5,020 nucleotides of DNA from Deltaproteobacteria bacterium (GTDB lineage Bacteria > Desulfobacterota > Desulfobulbia > Desulfobulbales > BM004), in NCBI GenBank assembly GCA_019312685.1, contig JAFDCR010000304.1, positions 1 to 5,020 on the forward strand, given 5' to 3'. The translations under genes and the position numbers were made by a program. Each line of letters begins with the position of its first letter. Position 1 is the first letter of the stretch. Of this stretch, positions 1 to 4,365 are shown one piece after another. The notes beneath the pieces are model-generated. The model was not told where the DNA came from and ran no database searches. It saw nothing but the letters and a program-made list of their open reading frames with translations.

Positions 1-430
1 CAACGCCGTCGCTATCACCATCGTAGTTGACATTGCACTTTGTCGTCACCCCGTCTATTCCGCCTGAATCTTCCTTCGGCACCCTTTTGAACTGGCCGGT
101 GCCGGAATCATACTCGTACCAGACCTCTGTATCATTCTCCAGTTCGTCAATGGTCAGAAAGTAACCGGCATAGTCATAGATTCCTGGTTGGAAGCTGTCA
201 TCAAAACACTCGTCCCTGGTTTCAACATAGACCAGGTCGTACATACTGTATGAGTTGTCAATCAGTAAGAGCATATTGGCCTGGACGTTTTCCGTGCCGA
301 GGAACGGGGGCATACTGGTGCCTTCTTCATCGATACCAAGAGCAGTACTCTGCCCGGGAGCAGACAGCTCCAGAACAAGCAGCAGAAAGAAGGATATCAT
401 TGTCGTTGTTTTTGTTGCCGTGCGTCTCAT
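1..430 (-). CDS. pilY1: PilY1-type pilus tip adhesin, N-terminal part (runs off left edge)
   Basis: Only the first 143 codons are visible; the frame is open to position 1, so the gene continues outside the window. PilY1 is a large secreted protein at the pilus tip that promotes pilus extension and surface adhesion. Residues 1-30 look like a Sec signal peptide (basic MRRTATK, hydrophobic core about 11-20, small residues at 28-30). LLLIDNSYS at 54-62 is a MIDAS metal-binding motif (D58-x-S60-x-S62) typical of the von Willebrand A fold in this family. A Tyr/Phe/Asp-rich stretch follows (about 82-115), as is common in delta-proteobacterial PilY1. The visible end (137-142) is a DGDSDG acidic loop resembling a calcium site. 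The ATG at 430 has a good Shine-Dalgarno (AGAGGAG, 8 nt upstream). It lies 81 nt downstream of pilX as the last visible gene of pilW-pilV-pilX-pilY1. The symbol rests on motif and context; the C-terminal beta-propeller that would confirm it is not in view. Confidence 0.85.
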   Translation of the reverse strand, partial: MRRTATKTTTMISFFLLLVLELSAPGQSTALGIDEEGTSMPPFLGTENVQANMLLLIDNSYSMYDLVYVETRDECFDDSFQPGIYDYAGYFLTIDELENDTEVWYEYDSGTGQFKRVPKEDSGGIDGVTTKCNVNYDGDSDGV

Positions 431-438
431 GACCTGAT

Positions 439-445
439 CTCCTCT
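439..445 (-). promoter_or_regulatory. Ribosome binding site of pilY1
   Basis: The minus strand reads AGAGGAG 8 nt before the ATG at 430. It is the strongest ribosome binding site in the minus-strand operon and fixes the start. It suggests pilY1 is translated independently rather than by coupling to pilX, which ends 81 nt upstream. Confidence 0.7.
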
Positions 446-447
446 AT

Positions 448-470
448 ATTTTGTGAAACTTCTGCAAAAT
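448..470 (-). other. Small A/T hairpin in the pilX-pilY1 gap
   Basis: The perfect 6-bp arms ATTTTG (448-453) and CAAAAT (465-470) enclose an 11-nt loop. The hairpin sits just upstream of the pilY1 ribosome binding site. It has no U-tract, so it is not a convincing terminator. It may be a weak translational or mRNA-processing structure, or chance. Confidence 0.25.
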
Positions 471-511
471 GTTGTGTCCCATTCATCCGGGTCCGGCAGC
501 TCTCCGGTTTA

Positions 512-1189
512 TTAAAAAAAGCAGCCGGGGGAAGGTCTGATAATATGGACCCACTGCATAAAATGAGTTGACGAGGTGTTGTTTTCCCCGACCCTTTCGG
601 CATAGACTTCATAGATAATACTGGCACCGCCTGTTGCAGCCCCCTTGCCGAGGCCTTCGTAGCCGGCGGCCATCTGGATGGCGCTTCCCTTGCTGAACCT
701 GGTGGCGCCTCCCACCGTAACGTTGGTATCGGGAACATCTCTATATTCATGCAGGTTTAAATCCAGGTCCAGGTCCGGCGGATAAAAAAAGTCTACTACT
801 TTTTCCCCGGCATCTTCTGCGTCCGGATCCACGCCCGGTCGTTTTCCTTTCTTGCGGATATTAAAGCCAAAGTTGAGATTGTTGACGTAGAACATGCCGC
901 CGATAATTTCCCTGTCGGCCGGTAACCCGTCGTCTTCAGTGGGTGTATCGGTAAAGCCCGTAAGGCAGCCCAGGTTCTGCTCTATCATCTCACCTGCATT
1001 ATCCAGTCCCGCATCTGTTTCATAAAAGGTGGTCATGTCCTGCTTTATGTTATTGGCGATCTGGATATCGGTTGTGCTCATTTTGCTCAAACCGATACCG
1101 ATCAGAAAAATCAGGATCAGGATCAGCAGGGCGATATTGATGACAGAGCCATGCTGGTTGGAAAAAACATACATCAGCCTTTTTTTCAT
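512..1189 (-). CDS. pilX: PilX-type minor pilin (PilX_N domain)
   Basis: This 225-residue protein is a minor pilin of the PilX group, thought to join the tip/priming complex with PilV, PilW, FimT and PilY1 at the inner membrane. The N-terminus has a basic stretch (MKKRLMYVFSNQHG), a probable prepilin peptidase site after G14, then a long hydrophobic helix (about 16-36). Residues 38-62 (STTDIQIANN...FYETDAGLD) match the conserved block following the helix in PilX_N proteins. As in that group, the mature +5 position is not glutamate (I19). The rest is soluble, with an acidic segment at 121-145 and a Gly-rich stretch near 178-189. The ATG at 1189 was chosen because it lies 2 nt after the pilV stop with AAGGAAG upstream. 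A longer in-frame start at 1255 would add 22 residues inside pilV with no leader character, so it was rejected. The family call is firm; the symbol is by analogy. Confidence 0.82.
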   Translation of the reverse strand: MKKRLMYVFSNQHGSVINIALLILILIFLIGIGLSKMSTTDIQIANNIKQDMTTFYETDAGLDNAGEMIEQNLGCLTGFTDTPTEDDGLPADREIIGGMFYVNNLNFGFNIRKKGKRPGVDPDAEDAGEKVVDFFYPPDLDLDLNLHEYRDVPDTNVTVGGATRFSKGSAIQMAAGYEGLGKGAATGGASIIYEVYAERVGENNTSSTHFMQWVHIIRPSPGCFF

Positions 1190-1191
1190 GC

Positions 1192-1773
1192 TCACTCTTC
1201 CTTCATGCGGACTACCTGCATGTTGATCTGGCGCGGTTCTTCCTTGATAAACCACTGGACTATGACGTTAATGGTTTTTGTTCTGGGCGGATCAACCGTG
1301 AGGGGCTCGCTTACCGCCACATTCCAGTAAAGCGTAAATATTTCATTCTTGCCGAGACCAGTATCGCAGCCATCTGCTTCCGCAATTGTTGGAGTGGATA
1401 GAGGACATCCAATATCATCGAGGCCGAAGTTGGATTTTCCGTCTTTATTGTTCGTGCCATCAGCATCGTCGTCGTCATCTATGCCATCGTCATTATCCGG
1501 ATCACCCGGAGCATCCTGGTCGGTACCGTCGAGGTCGGTATCAACTATGTCATCAAAATCCATGGTCATCATATCTTCAATCTTTGCCGCGGCGATTAAG
1601 GTGGCCTCGGAAAGGTTGCCGGAAAAGGTATTGCTCTTCAGCGAAGAAATATTCAGGGCGGTGACCCCGAGCATGCCGATCATGAAGACCGATATGCCGA
1701 GCAGCACCTCAATCAGGGAGAATCCCCTGCTGTTTAGCATGATTGTTTTCCTCTTGTTTCTCTTCATGGTCAT
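1192..1773 (-). CDS. pilV: PilV-type minor pilin with Asp-rich insert
   Basis: This 193-residue type IV prepilin-like protein has leader MTMKRNKRKTIMLNSRG, cleavage after G17, then FSLIEV with the +5 glutamate at E22 and a hydrophobic helix to about 40. The SLIEVLLGISVFMIGMLGV block and size are typical of PilV, a minor pilin of the tip complex. Residues 72-112 are remarkably acidic (19 Asp in 41, with DTDLDG and DNDDGIDDDDDADG) and look like a calcium-binding or disordered loop inserted before the beta-sheet domain. Cys123 and Cys136 could pair. The start at 1773 overlaps the pilW stop by one base (TAATG), consistent with translational coupling but with no clear Shine-Dalgarno. An ATG at 1740 has a better site (AGAGGA, 8 nt) and would give a normal 6-residue leader, MLNSRG. 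Either start leaves the mature protein unchanged. The gene sits between pilW and pilX. Confidence 0.82.
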   Translation of the reverse strand: MTMKRNKRKTIMLNSRGFSLIEVLLGISVFMIGMLGVTALNISSLKSNTFSGNLSEATLIAAAKIEDMMTMDFDDIVDTDLDGTDQDAPGDPDNDDGIDDDDDADGTNNKDGKSNFGLDDIGCPLSTPTIAEADGCDTGLGKNEIFTLYWNVAVSEPLTVDPPRTKTINVIVQWFIKEEPRQINMQVVRMKEE

Positions 1774-2588
1774 TAGATATTATTACGGATTTGCACTTTC
1801 ATGCTGAAGGCGCGGCGCCGGAAATTATCATTCGGATGCGGGTTCGGCGCCGGCCATACTTCCTCGTTCTCCAGATTCCGGTATGTTTCCGTGTTTATAT
1901 AGCGGTAATCTTCGTTGCTGGTGCGGACCACCAGGGTTACGTCCACCCGGTCAACTACTTTCAGGTCGGATTCGCTTAAAGGGGCATCAAGAGTATCCGG
2001 ATCTACTGCCGGGGGCCCGACCGTGCCGGCATCCCAGTAGACAAAATTCAGGGCCTCCACATTGGTTATCAGTGTCTGGGAAACAAATGCTGCTGTTGAA
2101 CCGCCTGCCCAGACCGAACGTATCAGATCATTTGTCGTGTTATCCAGGGTTGAAGGGGTTAGAAAATATTTTATCTGTTCCCCGTTATCGGTTATATCAC
2201 CGTCACCGATCATCGACTCGTCATCTTCATCTATCTCACCGTCATCATCATTATCAAGACCGTCAGTGCCAAAGACTGTCGGGCCGTTTTCACTCCCCAG
2301 GTCCATGCTGAATTCAACGGATATTGTATTTCCTACAACGAAACCGGCGACGTCTCCGTCCTCCTCGTTAATGCCGGCCCTTCTCAGGTCGGCAACCAGC
2401 CTGGACATGCCGATGCGCAGGTTCTGCTGCATTTCCATGATCTGCTGCTGGGCATCGGCTGCCTGAGAAAAGGCTGTATACCCCCGGTAGATGGATATCA
2501 CGGCTATTGCGGTCAGAAGGATGACGACCATCAATTCAACCAGGGTAAAACCGCTATCGTCTTTTAATAATCGTATTTTTCCGGACAT
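1773..2588 (-). CDS. pilW: PilW-type minor pilin
   Basis: This 271-residue prepilin-like protein has leader MSGKIRLLKDDSG, cleavage after G13, FTLVE with the +5 glutamate at E18, and a hydrophobic helix to about 35. The following GYTAFSQAADAQQQIMEMQQNLRIGMSRLVADLRRAG segment is the amphipathic helix characteristic of PilW proteins of the tip/priming complex. An acidic loop at about 109-136 (DGLDNDDDGEIDEDDES, then DGDITDNG) resembles the calcium-type loops of many delta-proteobacterial PilW proteins. A beta-rich C-terminal domain follows (about 138-270). It is the first gene of the tightly linked pilW-pilV-pilX block. An in-frame GTG at 2597 would add three residues; neither start has a strong ribosome binding site, and the ATG was preferred. 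I saw no clear promoter directly upstream on the minus strand, so it may depend on transcription from fimT or on an unrecognised promoter. Confidence 0.83.
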   Translation of the reverse strand: MSGKIRLLKDDSGFTLVELMVVILLTAIAVISIYRGYTAFSQAADAQQQIMEMQQNLRIGMSRLVADLRRAGINEEDGDVAGFVVGNTISVEFSMDLGSENGPTVFGTDGLDNDDDGEIDEDDESMIGDGDITDNGEQIKYFLTPSTLDNTTNDLIRSVWAGGSTAAFVSQTLITNVEALNFVYWDAGTVGPPAVDPDTLDAPLSESDLKVVDRVDVTLVVRTSNEDYRYINTETYRNLENEEVWPAPNPHPNDNFRRRAFSMKVQIRNNI

Positions 2589-2622
2589 GAATCTCACGCT
2601 CTAAATTTACTGGTGTCTTCTC

Positions 2623-2650
2623 TTGACTTTAATGATATAGTTGATAAAAA
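2623..2650 (+). promoter_or_regulatory. Candidate sigma-70-type promoter of the plus-strand pilin gene
   Basis: TTGACT (2623-2628) and TAAAAA (2645-2650) are separated by 16 nt, about 55 nt upstream of the pilin start. The -35 matches 5 of 6 consensus bases and the -10 matches 4 of 6. Transcription would begin near 2657 with a leader of roughly 50 nt. The flanking AT-rich sequence makes chance matches likely, so this is moderate support only. Confidence 0.4.
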
Positions 2651-2705
2651 TTGATTTTTTCTGCTCTCTTCCAATCGCTAATTAACTGCAGCCAAGGAAA
2701 ATATC

Positions 2706-3155
2706 ATGAAACATGCCAGCCACTCGAAAGGCTTCTCTCTCGTTGAACTTATGATCGTTGTTGTTGTGATCGGCATACTTGCCGCCGTAGCGGTTCCTGC
2801 CTACTTCAACCATATTATGCGCTCCCGTCAGTCCGATGCCTATCACAACCTGTTGGACATAAAGGCTGCCCAGGAAATGTATTATTCCATGGTAAACGAC
2901 TATGCCGGCGACTATGAGCCTCTCCATACCTTTGATAATACCTTTACCAGGCTGCTGAGCTTTGATTTTACCGACACCAAATATTATAGGTACTATGTTA
3001 TCAGCTCAACCAATCCTGATATCTTTACCGCCACGGCCGAGGGCCGGTTCAAAAAACTGATCGGTGATTCGATCCGGATCACTGAATCGGATGACCCGTG
3101 CATGTCATTCCGCGGTGCACTCGAAAGTTCCCTTGGCCTTGACGACTGTCCGTAA
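2706..3155 (+). CDS. Type IV pilin (PilA/PilE-like, probable major subunit)
   Basis: This complete 149-residue type IVa prepilin has leader MKHASHSKG, cleavage after G9, and mature N-terminus FSLVELMIVVVVIG with the +5 glutamate (E14) needed for assembly and N-methylation. Proline at mature position 22 (P31) marks the kink of the pilin helix. The alpha1 helix continues to about residue 60 (NLLDIKAAQEMYY). The globular domain is small (mature length 140), and Cys132 and Cys148 would close a 15-residue C-terminal disulfide loop (D-region). Size and organisation fit a fibre-forming pilin rather than a minor pilin, though a pilin-like paralogue is possible because the remaining pil genes are not in view. 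The ATG at 2706 is preceded by AAGGA, 7 nt away. It is transcribed opposite to its neighbours: divergent from pilW and convergent with fimT. Confidence 0.88.
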   Translation: MKHASHSKGFSLVELMIVVVVIGILAAVAVPAYFNHIMRSRQSDAYHNLLDIKAAQEMYYSMVNDYAGDYEPLHTFDNTFTRLLSFDFTDTKYYRYYVISSTNPDIFTATAEGRFKKLIGDSIRITESDDPCMSFRGALESSLGLDDCP

Positions 3156-3193
3156 CCTTTCCTCCTTTTTGCAGGTATTGTTTTCACAGGTTA
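3153..3193. other. Short dyad spanning the convergent stop codons of the pilin and fimT genes
   Basis: TAACCT (3153-3158) and AGGTTA (3188-3193) are 6-bp inverted arms, each starting with the TAA stop of one of the two convergent genes. The 29-nt spacer contains a TTTTT run (3166-3170) but no strong GC stem. It could be a weak bidirectional end signal. No convincing intrinsic terminator is visible in the 35 nt between the genes. Confidence 0.2.
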
Positions 3194-3916
3194 TTTTCTG
3201 CTCCATCTCTCGTCATATGAAGTGCCAACGAGATCGGTCAACTCGGATCTCCAGCGCGACAGCTTTGCCTGGCAGCTGCTTGCGTTATCTATTACCACTG
3301 CATAGGGAGACCCCCTTACACTGCTCCGGTCAGAACCGGAATACAGGTATATGACGGCGGCTCCGTCAGTATTACAGGTTCCATCCGGATACATCATCAA
3401 AACATTGTCTGTTGTAAGGGTCGCAAAAGTAATGCCGTCATTGTTGGGGGAAGATGTTAAGTCTGCACCTGTAGGCGGTGCTGATGCATATGGCGGGGTA
3501 AGATCCGGGCCGTCCGGAAGTGTTGGAGGTGTGGTTCCATCGGAAAAATCATAGAACTGCACGTCATTTCGTAAGGTGATATCCTTGAGAATTTCATCAT
3601 TCGTGTCGCTGCAGTCTCCGTTACCGCCGGCAGGATCTGCATCAATACATATCCAGTAGCTGTCCGCTGCCCCTATCACTGGAAAAAATTCCACCGTAAC
3701 AGTCTGGTTTTCCGTAACTGAAACAGCGCGGGCATAGTTGATCTCACCAAGCAGCTCAAATGCCTGGGTCTTAATTTTTGCGGTCGGGTTGGCAAACATG
3801 AAAACAACACCGGTGGCAATGATAGCTACGATCACCATAACGACCATCACCTCGATCAAGGTGAAGCCCTCTGTACATTTCACACGCAATCTGTCTCGAT
3901 GCTGTTCGGTTATCAC
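3191..3916 (-). CDS. fimT: FimT/GspH-type minor pseudopilin
   Basis: This 241-residue pseudopilin has leader MITEQHRDRLRVKCTEG, cleavage after G17, then FTLIEVMVVMVIVAIIATG with the +5 glutamate at E22. The segment ELLGEINYARAVSVTENQTVTVEF (about 54-77) is the post-helix motif of the GspH/FimT domain. GITFATL...MYPDGTC...YLYSG...YAVVIDNASSCQAKLSRW (about 161-222) fits its C-terminal beta-sheet, with the usual ID..G-like end altered. FimT proteins join the minor pilin priming complex, and some bind DNA for uptake. Four cysteines in the globular part (90, 102, 181, 215) could form two disulfides. A Pro/Asp-rich insert at about 127-160 makes it longer than the usual roughly 170-residue FimT. GTG at 3916 was chosen because AGGGAG lies 6 nt upstream; an in-frame TTG at 3940 has no such site. 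It is separated from pilW by the opposing pilin gene, with a structured leader and a candidate sigma-54 promoter upstream. Confidence 0.82.
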   Translation of the reverse strand: MITEQHRDRLRVKCTEGFTLIEVMVVMVIVAIIATGVVFMFANPTAKIKTQAFELLGEINYARAVSVTENQTVTVEFFPVIGAADSYWICIDADPAGGNGDCSDTNDEILKDITLRNDVQFYDFSDGTTPPTLPDGPDLTPPYASAPPTGADLTSSPNNDGITFATLTTDNVLMMYPDGTCNTDGAAVIYLYSGSDRSSVRGSPYAVVIDNASSCQAKLSRWRSELTDLVGTSYDERWSRK

Positions 3917-3922
3917 CTGCTT

Positions 3923-3928
3923 CTCCCT
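3923..3928 (-). promoter_or_regulatory. Ribosome binding site deciding the GTG start of fimT
   Basis: The minus strand reads AGGGAG with 6 nt to the GTG at 3916. No comparable site precedes the longer TTG start at 3940, so the GTG is preferred. Confidence 0.65.
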
Positions 3929-3950
3929 GAAAAAGCCCAATGAAATAAAT

Positions 3951-3967
3951 CAGCCGCCGGTCGGCTG
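3951..3967 (-). other. GC-rich hairpin in the fimT leader
   Basis: CAGCCG (3951-3956) and CGGCTG (3962-3967) form a perfect 6-bp stem with a 5-nt loop. Read on the minus strand, towards fimT, the hairpin is followed by ATTTATTT. This T-rich but not pure tail makes a weak intrinsic terminator or attenuator, 35 nt before the fimT start. Read on the plus strand there is no T-tract. Confidence 0.45.
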
Positions 3968-4001
3968 CAGAACCTGTTAAAAGGCTCCCTGTTTTCAGCA
4001 G

Positions 4002-4046
4002 TTTTGCCGGTTTTCGCCGAACCTGAGAGCATGGGGTCCGGCAAAA
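4002..4046 (-). other. Long inverted repeat in the fimT leader
   Basis: TTTTGCCGG (4002-4010) and CCGGCAAAA (4038-4046) are perfect 9-bp inverted arms around a 27-nt loop. In the minus-strand RNA the flanks GGCT and AGCC can extend the helix beyond an interior loop. An alternative small stem GGACC/GGTTC lies at the loop, so two folds compete. It sits in the predicted fimT 5' leader and upstream of the GC hairpin at 3951-3967. It has no T-tract, so it is not a simple terminator. A regulatory RNA structure is an inference. Confidence 0.4.
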
Positions 4047-4073
4047 AAGCCAAACAGAAACTATTGAATTTTA

Positions 4074-4089
4074 TGCAAAAAACATACCA
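4074..4089 (-). promoter_or_regulatory. Candidate sigma-54 (RpoN) promoter of fimT
   Basis: The minus strand reads TGGTATGTTTTTTGCA. Against the sigma-54 consensus TGGCACG-N4-TTGCW it keeps the invariant GG (-24) and GC (-12) with exactly 10 nt between them, plus TTGCA. Only two less constrained C positions are T. The predicted start is near 4063, leaving a leader of about 147 nt before the fimT GTG. The T-run in the spacer is common in real sigma-54 promoters. The divergent neighbour encodes a probable sigma-54 activator, which raises the prior. No better sigma-70 promoter for fimT was seen. Confidence 0.6.
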
Positions 4090-4210
4090 AAAAAGGCTCC
4101 ACAAATGCATAACCACACAAGAACAATCCGGTCTGGAAGCGCATAATACTTTATCCAATAATACAATGGCATTAGGCTGCTTTTCATGAAACGGCAATTA
4201 CAACGCTTCA

Positions 4211-4235
4211 GGGCAATAATAACCGATTATTACCC
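4211..4235. promoter_or_regulatory. Dyad at enhancer distance, possible activator binding site
   Basis: Arms AATAAT (4215-4220) and ATTATT (4226-4231) flank a 5-nt centre. They are extended, beyond one C/A mismatch, by GGG (4211-4213) and CCC (4233-4235). A further CAATAAT half-site lies at 4156-4162. The dyad is about 150-170 bp upstream of the predicted sigma-54 start of fimT, a usual distance for activator-binding enhancers. No T-tract follows on the plus strand, so a terminator is unlikely. Confidence 0.4.
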
Positions 4236-4282
4236 AAAAAGCCAGACCTGCCGGGAAAATTAAACCTTTGACGTAAACAGAG

Positions 4283-4311
4283 TTGACATTGTGTGTAAAT
4301 TAGGCCATACT
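4283..4311 (+). promoter_or_regulatory. Sigma-70-type promoter of the GAF activator gene
   Basis: A perfect TTGACA (4283-4288), a 17-nt spacer and CATACT (4306-4311, 4 of 6 matches) form a good housekeeping promoter. The predicted start is near 4318, about 48 nt before the ATG at 4366. Constitutive sigma-70 expression is usual for sigma-54 activators. Confidence 0.6.
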
Positions 4312-4325
4312 GCCGAAAAACATGC

Positions 4326-4362
4326 TGTAAACAACGTTATCTCAACGCAAACAGGGTTTACA
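4326..4362 (+). repeat. TGTAAAC/GTTTACA inverted repeat before the activator gene
   Basis: TGTAAAC (4326-4332) and GTTTACA (4356-4362) are perfect 7-bp arms 23 nt apart. The second arm ends just 3 nt before the ATG and overlaps the only purine-rich ribosome-binding stretch (AGGG, 4353-4356). Related copies CGTAAAC (4272-4278) and TGTAAAT (4294-4300) flank and enter the promoter. This could be an operator set for autoregulation or an mRNA hairpin limiting translation. Confidence 0.4.
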
Positions 4363-4365
4363 AAG

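Larger units (their letters stand above)
3917..4365. other. Non-coding regulatory region between fimT and the GAF activator gene
   Basis: About 450 nt lie between two divergent genes. Reading from fimT outward, it holds the fimT ribosome binding site, a GC hairpin (3951-3967), a 9-bp inverted repeat (4002-4046), a candidate minus-strand sigma-54 promoter (4074-4089), repeated CAATAAT half-sites (4156-4162 and 4214-4220), the 4211-4235 dyad, a plus-strand sigma-70-type promoter (4283-4311) and GTAAAC repeats before the activator start. Open frames through it have no ribosome binding site, no recognisable protein motif and no start context, so I call no gene here. Confidence 0.6.

Noticed and set aside
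1349..1807. 152-codon plus-strand open frame opposite pilV, Ser-rich
   Set aside because: It is the antisense shadow of pilV: the Ser runs are the complement of the Asp-rich codons.
2611..2627. Sigma-54 promoter for the plus-strand pilin (TGG...TTGAC)
   Set aside because: The GG to TTG distance is one base too long and the -12 GC is missing. A sigma-70 reading of the same TTGACT is better.
3951..4063. c-di-GMP-I (GEMM) riboswitch upstream of fimT
   Set aside because: GGCAAA, a GAAA loop and GGGA are present in order on the minus strand, but the highly conserved GACGCAAAGCC segment and the matching 3' half are absent. I did not annotate it as a riboswitch; it is kept only as a test under the leader finding.
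4004..4189. 61-codon plus-strand open frame in the intergenic region
   Set aside because: It begins with TTG without a ribosome binding site and has no protein features; its basic composition follows from the A-rich DNA.
3913..4197. 94-codon minus-strand open frame overlapping the fimT start
   Set aside because: It has no ribosome binding site and no recognisable motif, it runs through the hairpins and the candidate sigma-54 promoter, and it overlaps fimT in another frame.
4211..4240. Intrinsic terminator at the 4211-4235 dyad
   Set aside because: The plus strand has an A-run, not a T-run, after the stem; on the minus strand no gene ends here.
4205..4255. Second GEMM-like pattern on the plus strand (GGGCAA, hairpin, CCCAAAAAGCC)
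   Set aside because: The core bases differ from the consensus, and it lies upstream of the sigma-70 promoter of the only gene it could control, so it would not be in the transcript.
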